From: Phycisphaerales bacterium | Lineage (GTDB): Bacteria > Planctomycetota > Phycisphaerae > UBA1845 | Assembly (NCBI GenBank): GCA_003597935.1 | Contig: QZJT01000071.1 | Coordinates: forward strand, 1-56,751 | Direction of reading: 5' to 3' | DNA: 56,751 nt | Shown here: positions 40,010 through 48,075 of the stretch, piece after piece | Layout of the letters: the number at the start of each line of letters is the position of its first letter | Numbering within the stretch: position 1 is the first letter of the stretch | Notes under the pieces: generated by a model | The model's input: only the letters and a program-made list of their open reading frames with translations | The model's database searches: none | What the model was told of the DNA's origin: nothing | Position numbers and translations under genes: made by a program

Positions 40010-41344
40010 TCACCGCCTTCCCACGTCGCGGATCGCCGCCAGGATGCGGTCGCGCTGCGGGTGATGCGGATCGAACTCCAGCGTGATGCGCCACTGCCGC
40101 ACCGCGTCGGCGCGACGGCCATCTTCCCACAGCGCCTCGCCCAGGCGGAAGCGCGTCGTGGCGTCGTCGGGACGTTGTCGGGCGGCCTGCTGGAGCGCCT
40201 CGATACAGCGCGTCCGGTCTCCCTCAACGGTCCAGCGGGCGGCCGCGACGTGGTAGGCGTCGAACAGGCGCGGGCCGAAGGCGTCCTGATCCGCCGCGGC
40301 GGCCGCGCGGACGTGATCGAGGAACGCGTCCACGTCCCCCATCCCCAGACACGCCTGCCCCATGTTGTATTCAACGGACGCGCGGCGCGGCGGCGGCCAG
40401 TCGACAGGCGTATCCTCCGGCAGGTCCGCCATCACGCGCCGATAGGCATCCAGCGCCTCCTGATACCGCAGGGTCGCCAGGGAAACATCGCCCAGCAGTT
40501 GCAGAAGCGCCGGCGTGCTCGACCCCATCGCGACCGCCTGGTGGACGTGGAAGAGCGCCGAGCCCGCGCCGCAGGCGCGGTAGATGGCCGGCTCGTCCGG
40601 GAGCGGATCGAGCAGAAACGCCGGGCCGTACAGCGTGCCCGCCAGGCCCCGGGTGGCCTTGACGATGCGCACCTCGGCCACGTCGCGGCCGCGGGCGTGC
40701 AGCGTCTCGGCCAGCCGGGCGTGGAGTTCGGCGGTCTCGTAGCCCAGGCCCAGCCCGGCGAGGTACGCCTGCGACGCCAGCGCCGGCCGGCCCTCCAGCC
40801 GATGGCACTCGCCCAGCAGGTACTGATCGACGCCCGACGCGGGGCGAGCGGAGATACAGTGGGCGACGTGTTCGCGGGCCTGGCTCGGCCTGCCCAGCAG
40901 CAGGCAGGCCCTGCCGAGCGCCTGTTGAACGTCATACTGCATGGCGTCCTCAGCGTGAGGGGCCAGCAGCGCGATGGTCTCTTCGGCCCGCCGCTGCTGG
41001 AGATACCAGCCGGCCAGTTGCACCGCTGCCTCCCTGTATCGGGGTTCCTCCCGAACCACGTCCTGGAGCAGTGCGATGGCGGACGCCTCCTGCTGCGCCC
41101 GATAGAGCGTCACGGCCTGGCGAAACCGATATTCCGGGCGTGTCGGGTCGGCGGCCGCGGCCCGGGCGAACGCTTCCGCGGCCGCGGGCCAATCCTGCGA
41201 CTCGGAGGCGCGTACGCCGCGTTCAAACCAGTCGGCGGCGCTGACCGGCTCGGGACCGTTCTCCTGCGCGGCGAACGCGCAGGCGGCGCACAAAGCGGCC
41301 AGACCGCAAAACCGCACGGACAGGTGGAGCATTGCGGCTGTCAT
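40010..41344 (-). CDS. Exported TPR-repeat protein
   Basis: A 444-residue protein with a Sec signal peptide (MLHLSVRFCGLAALCAACAFA) and tetratricopeptide repeats along most of its length: AADWFERGVRASESQDWPAAAEAFARAAAADP, YREAAVQLAGWYLQQRRAEETIALL, and TTRFRLGEALWEDGRRADAVRQWRITLEFDP. TPR arrays mediate protein-protein contacts; a scaffold role in the periplasm is likely and the partners are unknown. ATG at 41344 has AGGA six bases upstream. It is transcribed divergently from the esterase lipoprotein with a 102-base gap. Confidence 0.8.
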   Translation of the reverse strand: MTAAMLHLSVRFCGLAALCAACAFAAQENGPEPVSAADWFERGVRASESQDWPAAAEAFARAAAADPTRPEYRFRQAVTLYRAQQEASAIALLQDVVREEPRYREAAVQLAGWYLQQRRAEETIALLAPHAEDAMQYDVQQALGRACLLLGRPSQAREHVAHCISARPASGVDQYLLGECHRLEGRPALASQAYLAGLGLGYETAELHARLAETLHARGRDVAEVRIVKATRGLAGTLYGPAFLLDPLPDEPAIYRACGAGSALFHVHQAVAMGSSTPALLQLLGDVSLATLRYQEALDAYRRVMADLPEDTPVDWPPPRRASVEYNMGQACLGMGDVDAFLDHVRAAAAADQDAFGPRLFDAYHVAAARWTVEGDRTRCIEALQQAARQRPDDATTRFRLGEALWEDGRRADAVRQWRITLEFDPHHPQRDRILAAIRDVGRR

Positions 41345-41446
41345 GGATTCCTGCGCTGCGCGGCGCCTGGTCGCGTCGACCGCGCGGCGACTATAGTGTA
41401 CCGTTTTCCGAGCGTCGGAGGGAACCGGCGCATCAGGGAGTCCGCA

Positions 41447-42829
41447 GTGACGCAATCAGAAGAGTATACCGACGCGACGCCGCCAGTGGGACGGCCGTCG
41501 CAGCGGGTCCGGCGCGGCCCGGGTCAGCGGGCTTCCGTCTTTCGTTGGGTGGCGGGCGCACTGACGGTGGCGCTGCCGCTGTTGACCGGGTGCATCGTCG
41601 GCCAGCCGCGCGGCGAAGGCCGGGTCCTGCACCTGCGCGAATCCACCACCCGCGCGGGCTATTACCTGTACCTGCCGCAAGACTATCGCGGGTCCGATCC
41701 TTCAAATCCGCCCGAGGAACCGTCTGATCCGGCGGCCCTCAGCGCCGCGGCGGCCGGCAACGGCTCTGCGCCTTCCGCGGCCCGGAAGGGCGACACCGCG
41801 CGCCCGCTGGTGATGACGTTTCACGGGATGAAGCCCTTCGATACGGCCGGGGCGCAGATCCGCGAATGGCAACAGGAGGCCGACCGCTACGGGTTCGTCG
41901 TCTGCGCCCCGTCGCTGCGCGTGCCCGCCACCACCAGCCCGGTTCCCCTGGACCGCGTCACGGCGGCGCTGCGGCGCGACGAGGCAGCGATTCTGGCCAT
42001 CATGGATGAGCTGGGGCGGACCACCGACGTGGACATGAACTCCGTGCTGGCCACGAGCTGGTCGTACGGGGGTTACGTCGCTCACTACATGGTCAACCGC
42101 CATCCCGAACGGTTCTCCTGCCTGGCAGTCAAACAGAGCAACTTCAACGCGGACATTCTCGACGACGCCAACGTCCCGCGATACCGCGACATGCCCGTCG
42201 CCGTGTTCTACACCGAGAACGACTTCGCGATCTGCCGCCGCGAATCGCAGCAGGCCGGCAACTGGTACGCGCAGCGCGGCTTCGACGTGACCTTCGCCCG
42301 CTTCGCGTACCGCGGACACGAGCGCACGCCCGGTCCGGCGGGGACGTTTTTCGCCCGCTGGTGCGGGGCGGTGGCGAAGTCGCCGCCCTGGGAGGTGGCG
42401 TTCCTGCAAGTGCTCGAACCGACGCCGCTCGGGGCTGCGCCGGCGTCATCGACCGTCCTTCCGCGGCTGCGGGGGGCGGCAGATTCCGCGCTGGCGAGGC
42501 AGGGCGCTGTTCCCGCGGCGGACGCGTACGGCGCCACGCTGGCCGCGGCTGGTGACGGACCACTGATCCGGATTCGCCTGAGCCGCACGATCGACGTCGC
42601 TCCCGTGCTGCTGACCTATCAGGTCAGCATCGACCCCTCCGTGGCGGAGTCGGCGTCGGTGCTGTGGATGATCGACGCCGAACCAGTCTCCAACGGGGTC
42701 AGCGGGCAGAAGGTGCTGACGGCGCCGGGCGATCACGTCGTCTCGGTGCTGGTGACCGACCGCGACGGCGCCGAGTATCGCGCGTCCGAAGTGGTGACCG
42801 TTCTCGAACGGCTGCAAGAGGGAGGGTGA
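41447..42829 (+). CDS. Lipoprotein esterase/depolymerase-like alpha/beta hydrolase
   Basis: 460 residues. A basic N-terminus and hydrophobic stretch end in the lipobox LLTGC. The hydrolase domain (about 75-290) resembles PHB-depolymerase/feruloyl-esterase-like proteins: RPLVMTFHGMKPFD, the nucleophile elbow ATSWSYGGYVAHY (Ser in SWSYGG), PVAVFYTENDFAI and a late YRGHERTPG histidine. The C-terminal 100 residues resemble a PKD/Ig-like fold (LLTYQVSIDPSVAESASVLWMIDAE). GTG start follows GGGAG. Substrate unknown; the PHA operon elsewhere in the window makes polyester a possibility, but an extracellular depolymerase would act on exogenous polymer. Confidence 0.75.
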   Translation: MTQSEEYTDATPPVGRPSQRVRRGPGQRASVFRWVAGALTVALPLLTGCIVGQPRGEGRVLHLRESTTRAGYYLYLPQDYRGSDPSNPPEEPSDPAALSAAAAGNGSAPSAARKGDTARPLVMTFHGMKPFDTAGAQIREWQQEADRYGFVVCAPSLRVPATTSPVPLDRVTAALRRDEAAILAIMDELGRTTDVDMNSVLATSWSYGGYVAHYMVNRHPERFSCLAVKQSNFNADILDDANVPRYRDMPVAVFYTENDFAICRRESQQAGNWYAQRGFDVTFARFAYRGHERTPGPAGTFFARWCGAVAKSPPWEVAFLQVLEPTPLGAAPASSTVLPRLRGAADSALARQGAVPAADAYGATLAAAGDGPLIRIRLSRTIDVAPVLLTYQVSIDPSVAESASVLWMIDAEPVSNGVSGQKVLTAPGDHVVSVLVTDRDGAEYRASEVVTVLERLQEGG

Positions 42830-42862
42830 ACGTCCGCGCGGTCCCTGCAATCTGTCCTGTCC

Positions 42863-43195
42863 ATGCTGTTCGTGCAGTCTGTGAAGTCCATGCGGTCCAT
42901 CCAGTCCATGCAGTCCATTCAGCCCATTCGAGCGGCCGCACGGGCTGCGACCACGTTCGCGCTCGTGCTGATCCGCGCCTACCAGGCTTTCGTCCGGCCA
43001 CAGCTCGTGGGGACGTGCAAGTTCCATCCGTCGTGCAGTGAGTACGCCAGCGAAGCGTTGATGCGATTTGGCTTGTGGCGGGGCGGTCGCCTGGCGGCGG
43101 CCAGGCTGCTGCGCTGCCACCCCTTCTCCCCCGGCGGCCTCGACCCGGTGCCGCCACCGCCCTGTGATGCTTGCGGGCAGACGCCTGGACGGTAG
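42863..43195 (+). CDS. yidD: Membrane protein insertion efficiency factor YidD, with repeat-encoded N-terminus
   Basis: The conserved core IRAYQAFVRPQLVGTCKFHPSCSEYASEALMRFG...LLRCHPFSPGGLDPVP is textbook YidD (about 70 aa), a small amphipathic protein that assists YidC-dependent membrane insertion; its three family cysteines are present. The predicted N-terminal MRSIQSMQSIQPI is encoded by the 9-bp GTCCATNNN array, so the start is unclear (ATGs at 42863, 42890 and 42905). It normally lies near rnpA-yidC; here it is isolated between an esterase and the IorA operon. Confidence 0.88.
   Translation: MLFVQSVKSMRSIQSMQSIQPIRAAARAATTFALVLIRAYQAFVRPQLVGTCKFHPSCSEYASEALMRFGLWRGGRLAAARLLRCHPFSPGGLDPVPPPPCDACGQTPGR
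42886..42930. repeat. 9-bp tandem repeat GTCCATNNN, five copies
   Basis: GTCCATGCG, GTCCATCCA, GTCCATGCA, GTCCATTCA, GCCCATTCG. Same family as 21690 and 22329. It lies within the 5' end of yidD. Confidence 0.85.
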
Positions 43196-43369
43196 AATCG
43201 AACCTGTTGTTGTGCGCCCTCCTCAGCCGTCGGTCCATCGACTGAAGACCGCACTTATGATCCCCGCGCGCTCGCCAACTCCACGTGGGATCAACCGGAG
43301 CAGGAACGGCTCCGCAACCATCAACGGTCCGGCCGGCCCGCGTCCGGACCTCCAGCCAGAAAGGTGAGG

Positions 43370-45283
43370 ATGACCGCCGCCTCCGGTCATGGCATCCTTC
43401 GCGACGAACCGGGCACGCGCCATTGCCTGCTGGGAAACCTGGCGATCGTCCGCGGTGCGCTGGAGGCGGGCGTGCAGTTCTTTTCCTGCTACCCGGGGAC
43501 GCCCGCCTCGGAGGTCGGCGACACCATCGCGCGCATCGCCGCCGAGGCGGACATCGTCTTCGAGTATTCCGTCAACGAAAAAGTAGCCGTCGAGATCGCC
43601 TTCGCCGCCAGCCTCACCGGGGCACGCTCCATGTGCGGCATGAAGCACCTCGGCCTGAACTACGCCTGCGACCCGGTGTCCACCATGCCCTACGTCGGCG
43701 TGGAGGGGGGCATGGTCATCGTGTCGGCGGGCGATCCATCGGCGATCACCAGCCCGAATGAACAGGACCAGCGGCACTTCAGCCGATTCCTGTACTACCC
43801 TGTCTTCGATCCTGCGACGCCCGAGGACTGCCGGCGCATGACCTGTTATGCGTTCGAGCTGTCGGAACGGACGCGCCTGCCCGTGATCCTGCGTCCGACG
43901 ACCCGCGTGTGCCACGGCAGCGGCATCGTGGCGTTCGGTGCGCTGCCGGTTGAGCGGAACGCCATCCGGTTTCGGAAGGACCCGGCGCGTTACGTTCCCA
44001 TTCCGGTGAATGCCAGACGCATGCGCAAGGAGCTGACCGGGCGCTTTGCCCTGGCCGGCCGCCTGCTGGAGACCTCCGGGTTCTTTCCCCGCACCGGGCG
44101 GGGCGAACTCGGGATCCTCGCGAGCGGTGTCGCGTGCGCCTACGCCGCCCAGGCGATCGACGATCTGGGCGTCGGCGATCGGGTCACGTTGCAGCAGGTC
44201 GGGGCTTACCCGATTCCGGACAAGGTGCTCGCCGACTTCTTCGATGCCGTCACGTCCGTGCTGGTGGTGGAGGAGCTGACGCCGTTCGTGGAGGAATGGG
44301 CCTGTCTGAGCGCGTTCCAGCAGTGCCGGCAGATCCCGATCTACGGCAAGCGCAGCGGCCATCTGCCGGTCGAGTTCGAATACACTCCGGACCTGGTCGA
44401 AGATGCCGTGGCGGATTTCGTGGGGCTTGTGCGGCGGCCCAGCGCGACGGTTACGGTACCCGAGCTTCCCGCCCGGCCACCGGTTCTTTGCCCGGGCTGC
44501 CCCCACCGGGCCAGCTTCTACCTGGCCCGCAAGGTGTTCGGCACGAAGACGATCTACTGCAACGACATCGGCTGTTATACCCTCGGATACGGCGAGCCGC
44601 TCCATGCGTGCGACGTGCTGCTGTGCATGGGGTCTTCGATCAGTCAGGCCTCGGGCATCGCCCGGCTTACCGGTCAGCGCACCGTCGCCTACATCGGAGA
44701 CTCGACGTTCTTTCACAGCGGGCTTCCGGCGCTGGCCAATGCCGTGCAGGCGAATGACAACGTCGTCGTGGTCATTCTCGACAACTACATCGCGGCGATG
44801 ACGGGGCATCAGCCCAGCCTGACCACGCCGGGCGGCGGCGCGGCAGCGCCGGGTCCCCGGCCGCACGAGGGCGACGCCGAGCAGGATGACCGGACGGCGC
44901 GCTTCTCGATCGAGGACGCGGTGCGCGGACTGGGCGTAACCGACGTCTATTCCGTCGACCCGTTTGACGACGAGTCGACGCTGGCGGCTTTCCGGCAGGC
45001 CCGCAAGGGTACCGGCGTGAGCGTAGTGGTGTGCCATTCGCCCTGTGTGGTCGAAGAACGCCGCCACCGGAAAGACGCACGCCCGATCGCTTATGCGATC
45101 GACCAGGGGCTGTGCGACTCGTGTACGGCGTGCGTCCGGGTGCTGGGGTGTCCGGGCATTCTGGTGTCGGACGGGCAATACCTGATCGACCCGGAATTGT
45201 GCGACGGCTGCGCCCTGTGCGCCGAGGTGTGCCATCAGGGCGCGATCGCACGGGCGGTTTCGCAGAAAGAGGCGTCCGCTTGA
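43370..45283 (+). CDS. Indolepyruvate/2-oxoacid:ferredoxin oxidoreductase, alpha subunit (IorA-like)
   Basis: A 637-residue thiamine-diphosphate enzyme that oxidatively decarboxylates a 2-oxo acid to an acyl-CoA with ferredoxin as acceptor. The pyrimidine-domain start is LLGNLAIVRGALEAGVQFFSCYPGTPASE; the TPP-binding motif GDSTFFHSGLPALANAVQANDN is at about 443; two C-terminal [4Fe-4S] motifs are CDSCTACVRVLGCPG and CDGCALCAEVCHQG. ATG at 43370 sits just behind AAGGTGAGG. IorA enzymes usually use aryl pyruvates, but substrate cannot be fixed from sequence; here it heads a catabolic operon. Its TGA overlaps the iorB TTG start. Confidence 0.88.
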   Translation: MTAASGHGILRDEPGTRHCLLGNLAIVRGALEAGVQFFSCYPGTPASEVGDTIARIAAEADIVFEYSVNEKVAVEIAFAASLTGARSMCGMKHLGLNYACDPVSTMPYVGVEGGMVIVSAGDPSAITSPNEQDQRHFSRFLYYPVFDPATPEDCRRMTCYAFELSERTRLPVILRPTTRVCHGSGIVAFGALPVERNAIRFRKDPARYVPIPVNARRMRKELTGRFALAGRLLETSGFFPRTGRGELGILASGVACAYAAQAIDDLGVGDRVTLQQVGAYPIPDKVLADFFDAVTSVLVVEELTPFVEEWACLSAFQQCRQIPIYGKRSGHLPVEFEYTPDLVEDAVADFVGLVRRPSATVTVPELPARPPVLCPGCPHRASFYLARKVFGTKTIYCNDIGCYTLGYGEPLHACDVLLCMGSSISQASGIARLTGQRTVAYIGDSTFFHSGLPALANAVQANDNVVVVILDNYIAAMTGHQPSLTTPGGGAAAPGPRPHEGDAEQDDRTARFSIEDAVRGLGVTDVYSVDPFDDESTLAAFRQARKGTGVSVVVCHSPCVVEERRHRKDARPIAYAIDQGLCDSCTACVRVLGCPGILVSDGQYLIDPELCDGCALCAEVCHQGAIARAVSQKEASA

Positions 45284-45951
45284 CGGGAGCACGATACAAG
45301 CAGCGCGGCGGCCAGCCCGGCCACGGCGGTTTCCGCATTGTGATCGCCGGCACCGGCGGGCAGGGCGTGCTGACCGCCGCCCGGCTGCTTTGCGAGTATT
45401 TTGCGGCGCGTGGCCACCAGGTCGTCAGCGGCCAACTGCACGGCATGGCCCAGCGCGGCGGCAGCGTGCAATCCACCGTGATGATCGACGCCGGCATCAG
45501 CCCGGTGATTCCCAGGGGGCGGGCTGATGTTGTGGTCGGCTTCGAGCCGGTGGAGACGGTGCGGGCCTTGCCCCTGATGTCCTTGGAGACGGTGGTCTTG
45601 ATGAACACCTCGCCGGTGGTCCCCTACGTGATCGCGCAAGCGGCCGTGCGGGGCAACGGAGAGGTGGAATACCCGGCCGTCGAGGGTCTGGTCGAGTGTG
45701 TCCGCGGCGTGACGGAGCGGGTTTTCGCGTTCGACGGCACGGGAATTGCACAGGAATGCGGGTCGGGAAGGACCCTGAACGTGATCATGCTGGGTTGTCT
45801 GCTCGGGTCCGGTCTTCTGCCGTGCGCCGCCGACGATTTCTGGCGCACCGCCACCCGGGGGATGCCCAAGCACCTTCTGGAGACGAACGCGCGGGCGTTC
45901 ACCAGCGGCGTGGAATCCGGCAGGAGGTTCGCTTTTGGGCCTGCCGGATGA
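45280..45951 (+). CDS. Indolepyruvate/2-oxoacid:ferredoxin oxidoreductase, beta subunit (IorB-like)
   Basis: A 223-residue gamma-domain subunit with FRIVIAGTGGQGVLTAARLLCEYFAARGHQVVSGQLHGMAQRGGSV, the GxGGQG and AQRGG motifs that define this family. It completes the IorAB heterodimer. The predicted TTG start overlaps the iorA stop in TTGA, giving translational coupling. The C-terminus (TRGMPKHLLETNARAF) matches the IorB end. It is followed nine bases later by hyuA. Confidence 0.87.
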   Translation: MTGARYKQRGGQPGHGGFRIVIAGTGGQGVLTAARLLCEYFAARGHQVVSGQLHGMAQRGGSVQSTVMIDAGISPVIPRGRADVVVGFEPVETVRALPLMSLETVVLMNTSPVVPYVIAQAAVRGNGEVEYPAVEGLVECVRGVTERVFAFDGTGIAQECGSGRTLNVIMLGCLLGSGLLPCAADDFWRTATRGMPKHLLETNARAFTSGVESGRRFAFGPAG

Positions 45952-45960
45952 GAGCCAGGC

Positions 45961-48075
45961 ATGACGCTGAGAATCGGCATCGACGTGGGGGGGACGTTTA
46001 CGGACTTCCTGGTCACCCGCCCGGGTGAGGCCCCCCGAGTCTATAAGGTTCTCTCCACTCCCGCCGACCCCTCCATCGGGCTGATCCACGGGCTGACCGA
46101 AATCGGCGACGGCATGGGGCTGTCGCTTGGCGAACTCTGCCAGTCGGTCGAGACCATCGTGCATGGCACGACCATCACGACCAACACCGTGCTGACGCTC
46201 ACGGGGGCCAAGACGGGCCTGCTGACCACCGAAGGCGTGCGTGACGCGCTGGAAATGCGCCGCGGGATTCGGGAGGAGCGGTACAACAACCGCTTCGTCA
46301 ACGCCCCGCCGTTGGTACCGCGGTACCTTCGCCGAGGCGTGCGGGGGCGCCTGGATTACCGCGGAGAGACGGTCGGGCCGCTCCACGTCGAAGACGTCCG
46401 GGAAGCGATCCGGCTGTTCAAGGACGAGCGCATCGAAGCGGTGGCCGTCTGCTTCATGAACTCGTTCGCCAATTCCGAGCACGAGCGGCAGGCGGCCGAG
46501 ATCGTGCGGGTGGAACTTCCCGACGCCGAACTGGCGGTGTCTTCGGACGTGCTGCCCTCTATTCGCTTCTATGACCGGGTGAGCACCACGGTGCTCAGCG
46601 CCTACGTCGGGCCGAAGCTGCGCGCGTACCTCGATCGGTTGATCGCACGACTGGCCGAGTATGGCTTCGGCGGCGTGCTGTTGATCATGCAGTCGAACGG
46701 CGGGGTGATGTTCCCGGAGGTGGCCGGCCGCAGCCCGGCGCTGACGCTGCTGTCCGGCCCCGCGGCCGGGCCGGGCGCGGGCCTCGGGTACGTGCGCCTT
46801 CACGGCCGCAACGACTGTATCACGGTCGACATGGGCGGCACCAGCTTCGACGCCGCCCTGGTGCGCGATGGCGCGCCTCTGGTCGTCACCGAGGGCGAGA
46901 TCAACCGCTACCGCATCGCCCTGCCCATGCTGGACATCGTGACCATCGGCGCCGGTGGAGGGAGCATCGCCTGGATCGACGAAGGGGGTCTCCTGCGCAT
47001 GGGTCCACAGAGCGCCGGGGCGGAGCCCGGCCCGGTCTGCTACGGCAAGGGCGGGACCCAGCCGGCCTGCACGGACGCGGACCTGGTGCTGGGCTATCTC
47101 GATCCTGACTTTTTCGCCGGCGGCAGGATTCCGTTGCAGCGGGACCTTGCGGCCGAGGCCATCGAGCGGCAGATCGCCCGCCCGCTGCGCCTGTCGGTCG
47201 AAGAGGCCGCGGCCGGCATGTACCAGGTGATCAACACCAACATGGCCCAGGGCGTGCGCGAGGTGTCGGTCAAACGCGGCTACGACCCGCGCGAGTTCCC
47301 CATGGTGGTGGCAGGCGGGGCGGGACCGGTTCATGCCTGCATGATCTGCCTGGAGCTGGAGATCCCGCTGCTGATCGTGCCGCGCGAGTCGTCGATCTTC
47401 TGCGCCGCCGGCATGTTGATGAGCGACTTGCAGCACGACTTCGTCCGGTCGGTCGTTGGCCGGCTCGACCAGATCGACTGGACGTATCTGAATGCCGTGG
47501 TGGACGAGTTGACCGGGGAGGGGAAGCGGCTGCTCGCCCAGGAGCACATTCCAGAGGAGCGGCAGCGGTTCTCGCTGAACCTCGATTGCCGCTACGTCAA
47601 GCAGTATCATGAGGTCTCGTTCCCGGTGGCGCTGGAGGCGGTTCGCGGGGCGGCCGCAGCAGCCATTGCGGACGCGTTTCACGCCGAGCATCGGCGCATG
47701 TACGGCTACTCGCTGGAGCAGGAAACGGCGCCCATCGAACTCATCAACGTCCGCCTGCGGGCTGTGGGCCTGACGGACAAGCCGGCATACGAAGAAGAGC
47801 CCTACGCCGGCCGGGACGCGGAAGCCGCCCTCAAGGGGGAGCGGGCCATGTACGTCCCCGAAGCCCGCGCGATGCGGCGCGTGCCGGTGTTCGACGGGCA
47901 CAAGACGCGGCACGGCAACTACATCGGCGGCCCCGCCCTGATCGAACAGGTCAACACCACCGTCGTGCTGACCGACTCGTACGACTGCCTGTGCGACCAG
48001 CGCGGCAGCTTCGTCGTCTTTCTGAAAGGACATGAAGCGAGGCTGGCCCCGGCGCTGCGGGAGATGCTGTCATGA
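45961..48075 (+). CDS. Hydantoinase/oxoprolinase family subunit A (HyuA-like; acetone/acetophenone-carboxylase-related)
   Basis: A 704-residue ATP-dependent enzyme subunit of the ASKHA fold. RIGIDVGGTFTDFLV is the phosphate-1 loop; LSGPAAGPGAGLGYV and ITVDMGGTSFDAALVRDG are the later nucleotide-binding motifs. The family includes N-methylhydantoinase, 5-oxoprolinase and the beta-type subunits of acetone and acetophenone carboxylases, all of which phosphorylate a carbonyl or amide to activate it. No small zinc-containing gamma subunit of acetone carboxylase is adjacent. TGA overlaps the hyuB ATG (ATGA). Confidence 0.88.
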   Translation: MTLRIGIDVGGTFTDFLVTRPGEAPRVYKVLSTPADPSIGLIHGLTEIGDGMGLSLGELCQSVETIVHGTTITTNTVLTLTGAKTGLLTTEGVRDALEMRRGIREERYNNRFVNAPPLVPRYLRRGVRGRLDYRGETVGPLHVEDVREAIRLFKDERIEAVAVCFMNSFANSEHERQAAEIVRVELPDAELAVSSDVLPSIRFYDRVSTTVLSAYVGPKLRAYLDRLIARLAEYGFGGVLLIMQSNGGVMFPEVAGRSPALTLLSGPAAGPGAGLGYVRLHGRNDCITVDMGGTSFDAALVRDGAPLVVTEGEINRYRIALPMLDIVTIGAGGGSIAWIDEGGLLRMGPQSAGAEPGPVCYGKGGTQPACTDADLVLGYLDPDFFAGGRIPLQRDLAAEAIERQIARPLRLSVEEAAAGMYQVINTNMAQGVREVSVKRGYDPREFPMVVAGGAGPVHACMICLELEIPLLIVPRESSIFCAAGMLMSDLQHDFVRSVVGRLDQIDWTYLNAVVDELTGEGKRLLAQEHIPEERQRFSLNLDCRYVKQYHEVSFPVALEAVRGAAAAAIADAFHAEHRRMYGYSLEQETAPIELINVRLRAVGLTDKPAYEEEPYAGRDAEAALKGERAMYVPEARAMRRVPVFDGHKTRHGNYIGGPALIEQVNTTVVLTDSYDCLCDQRGSFVVFLKGHEARLAPALREMLS

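Noticed and set aside
40061..41446. Upstream half of a 922-codon plus-strand frame leading into the esterase lipoprotein
   Set aside because: This part is antisense to the TPR gene and lacks any domain; the real gene starts at the GTG at 41447 with a ribosome site, followed by a signal peptide and lipobox.
45235..48033. A 932-codon open frame antisense to iorB and hyuA
   Set aside because: It mirrors two genes with clear motifs; high GC keeps antisense frames open. The translation is His/Val/Asp-rich with no recognisable domain.
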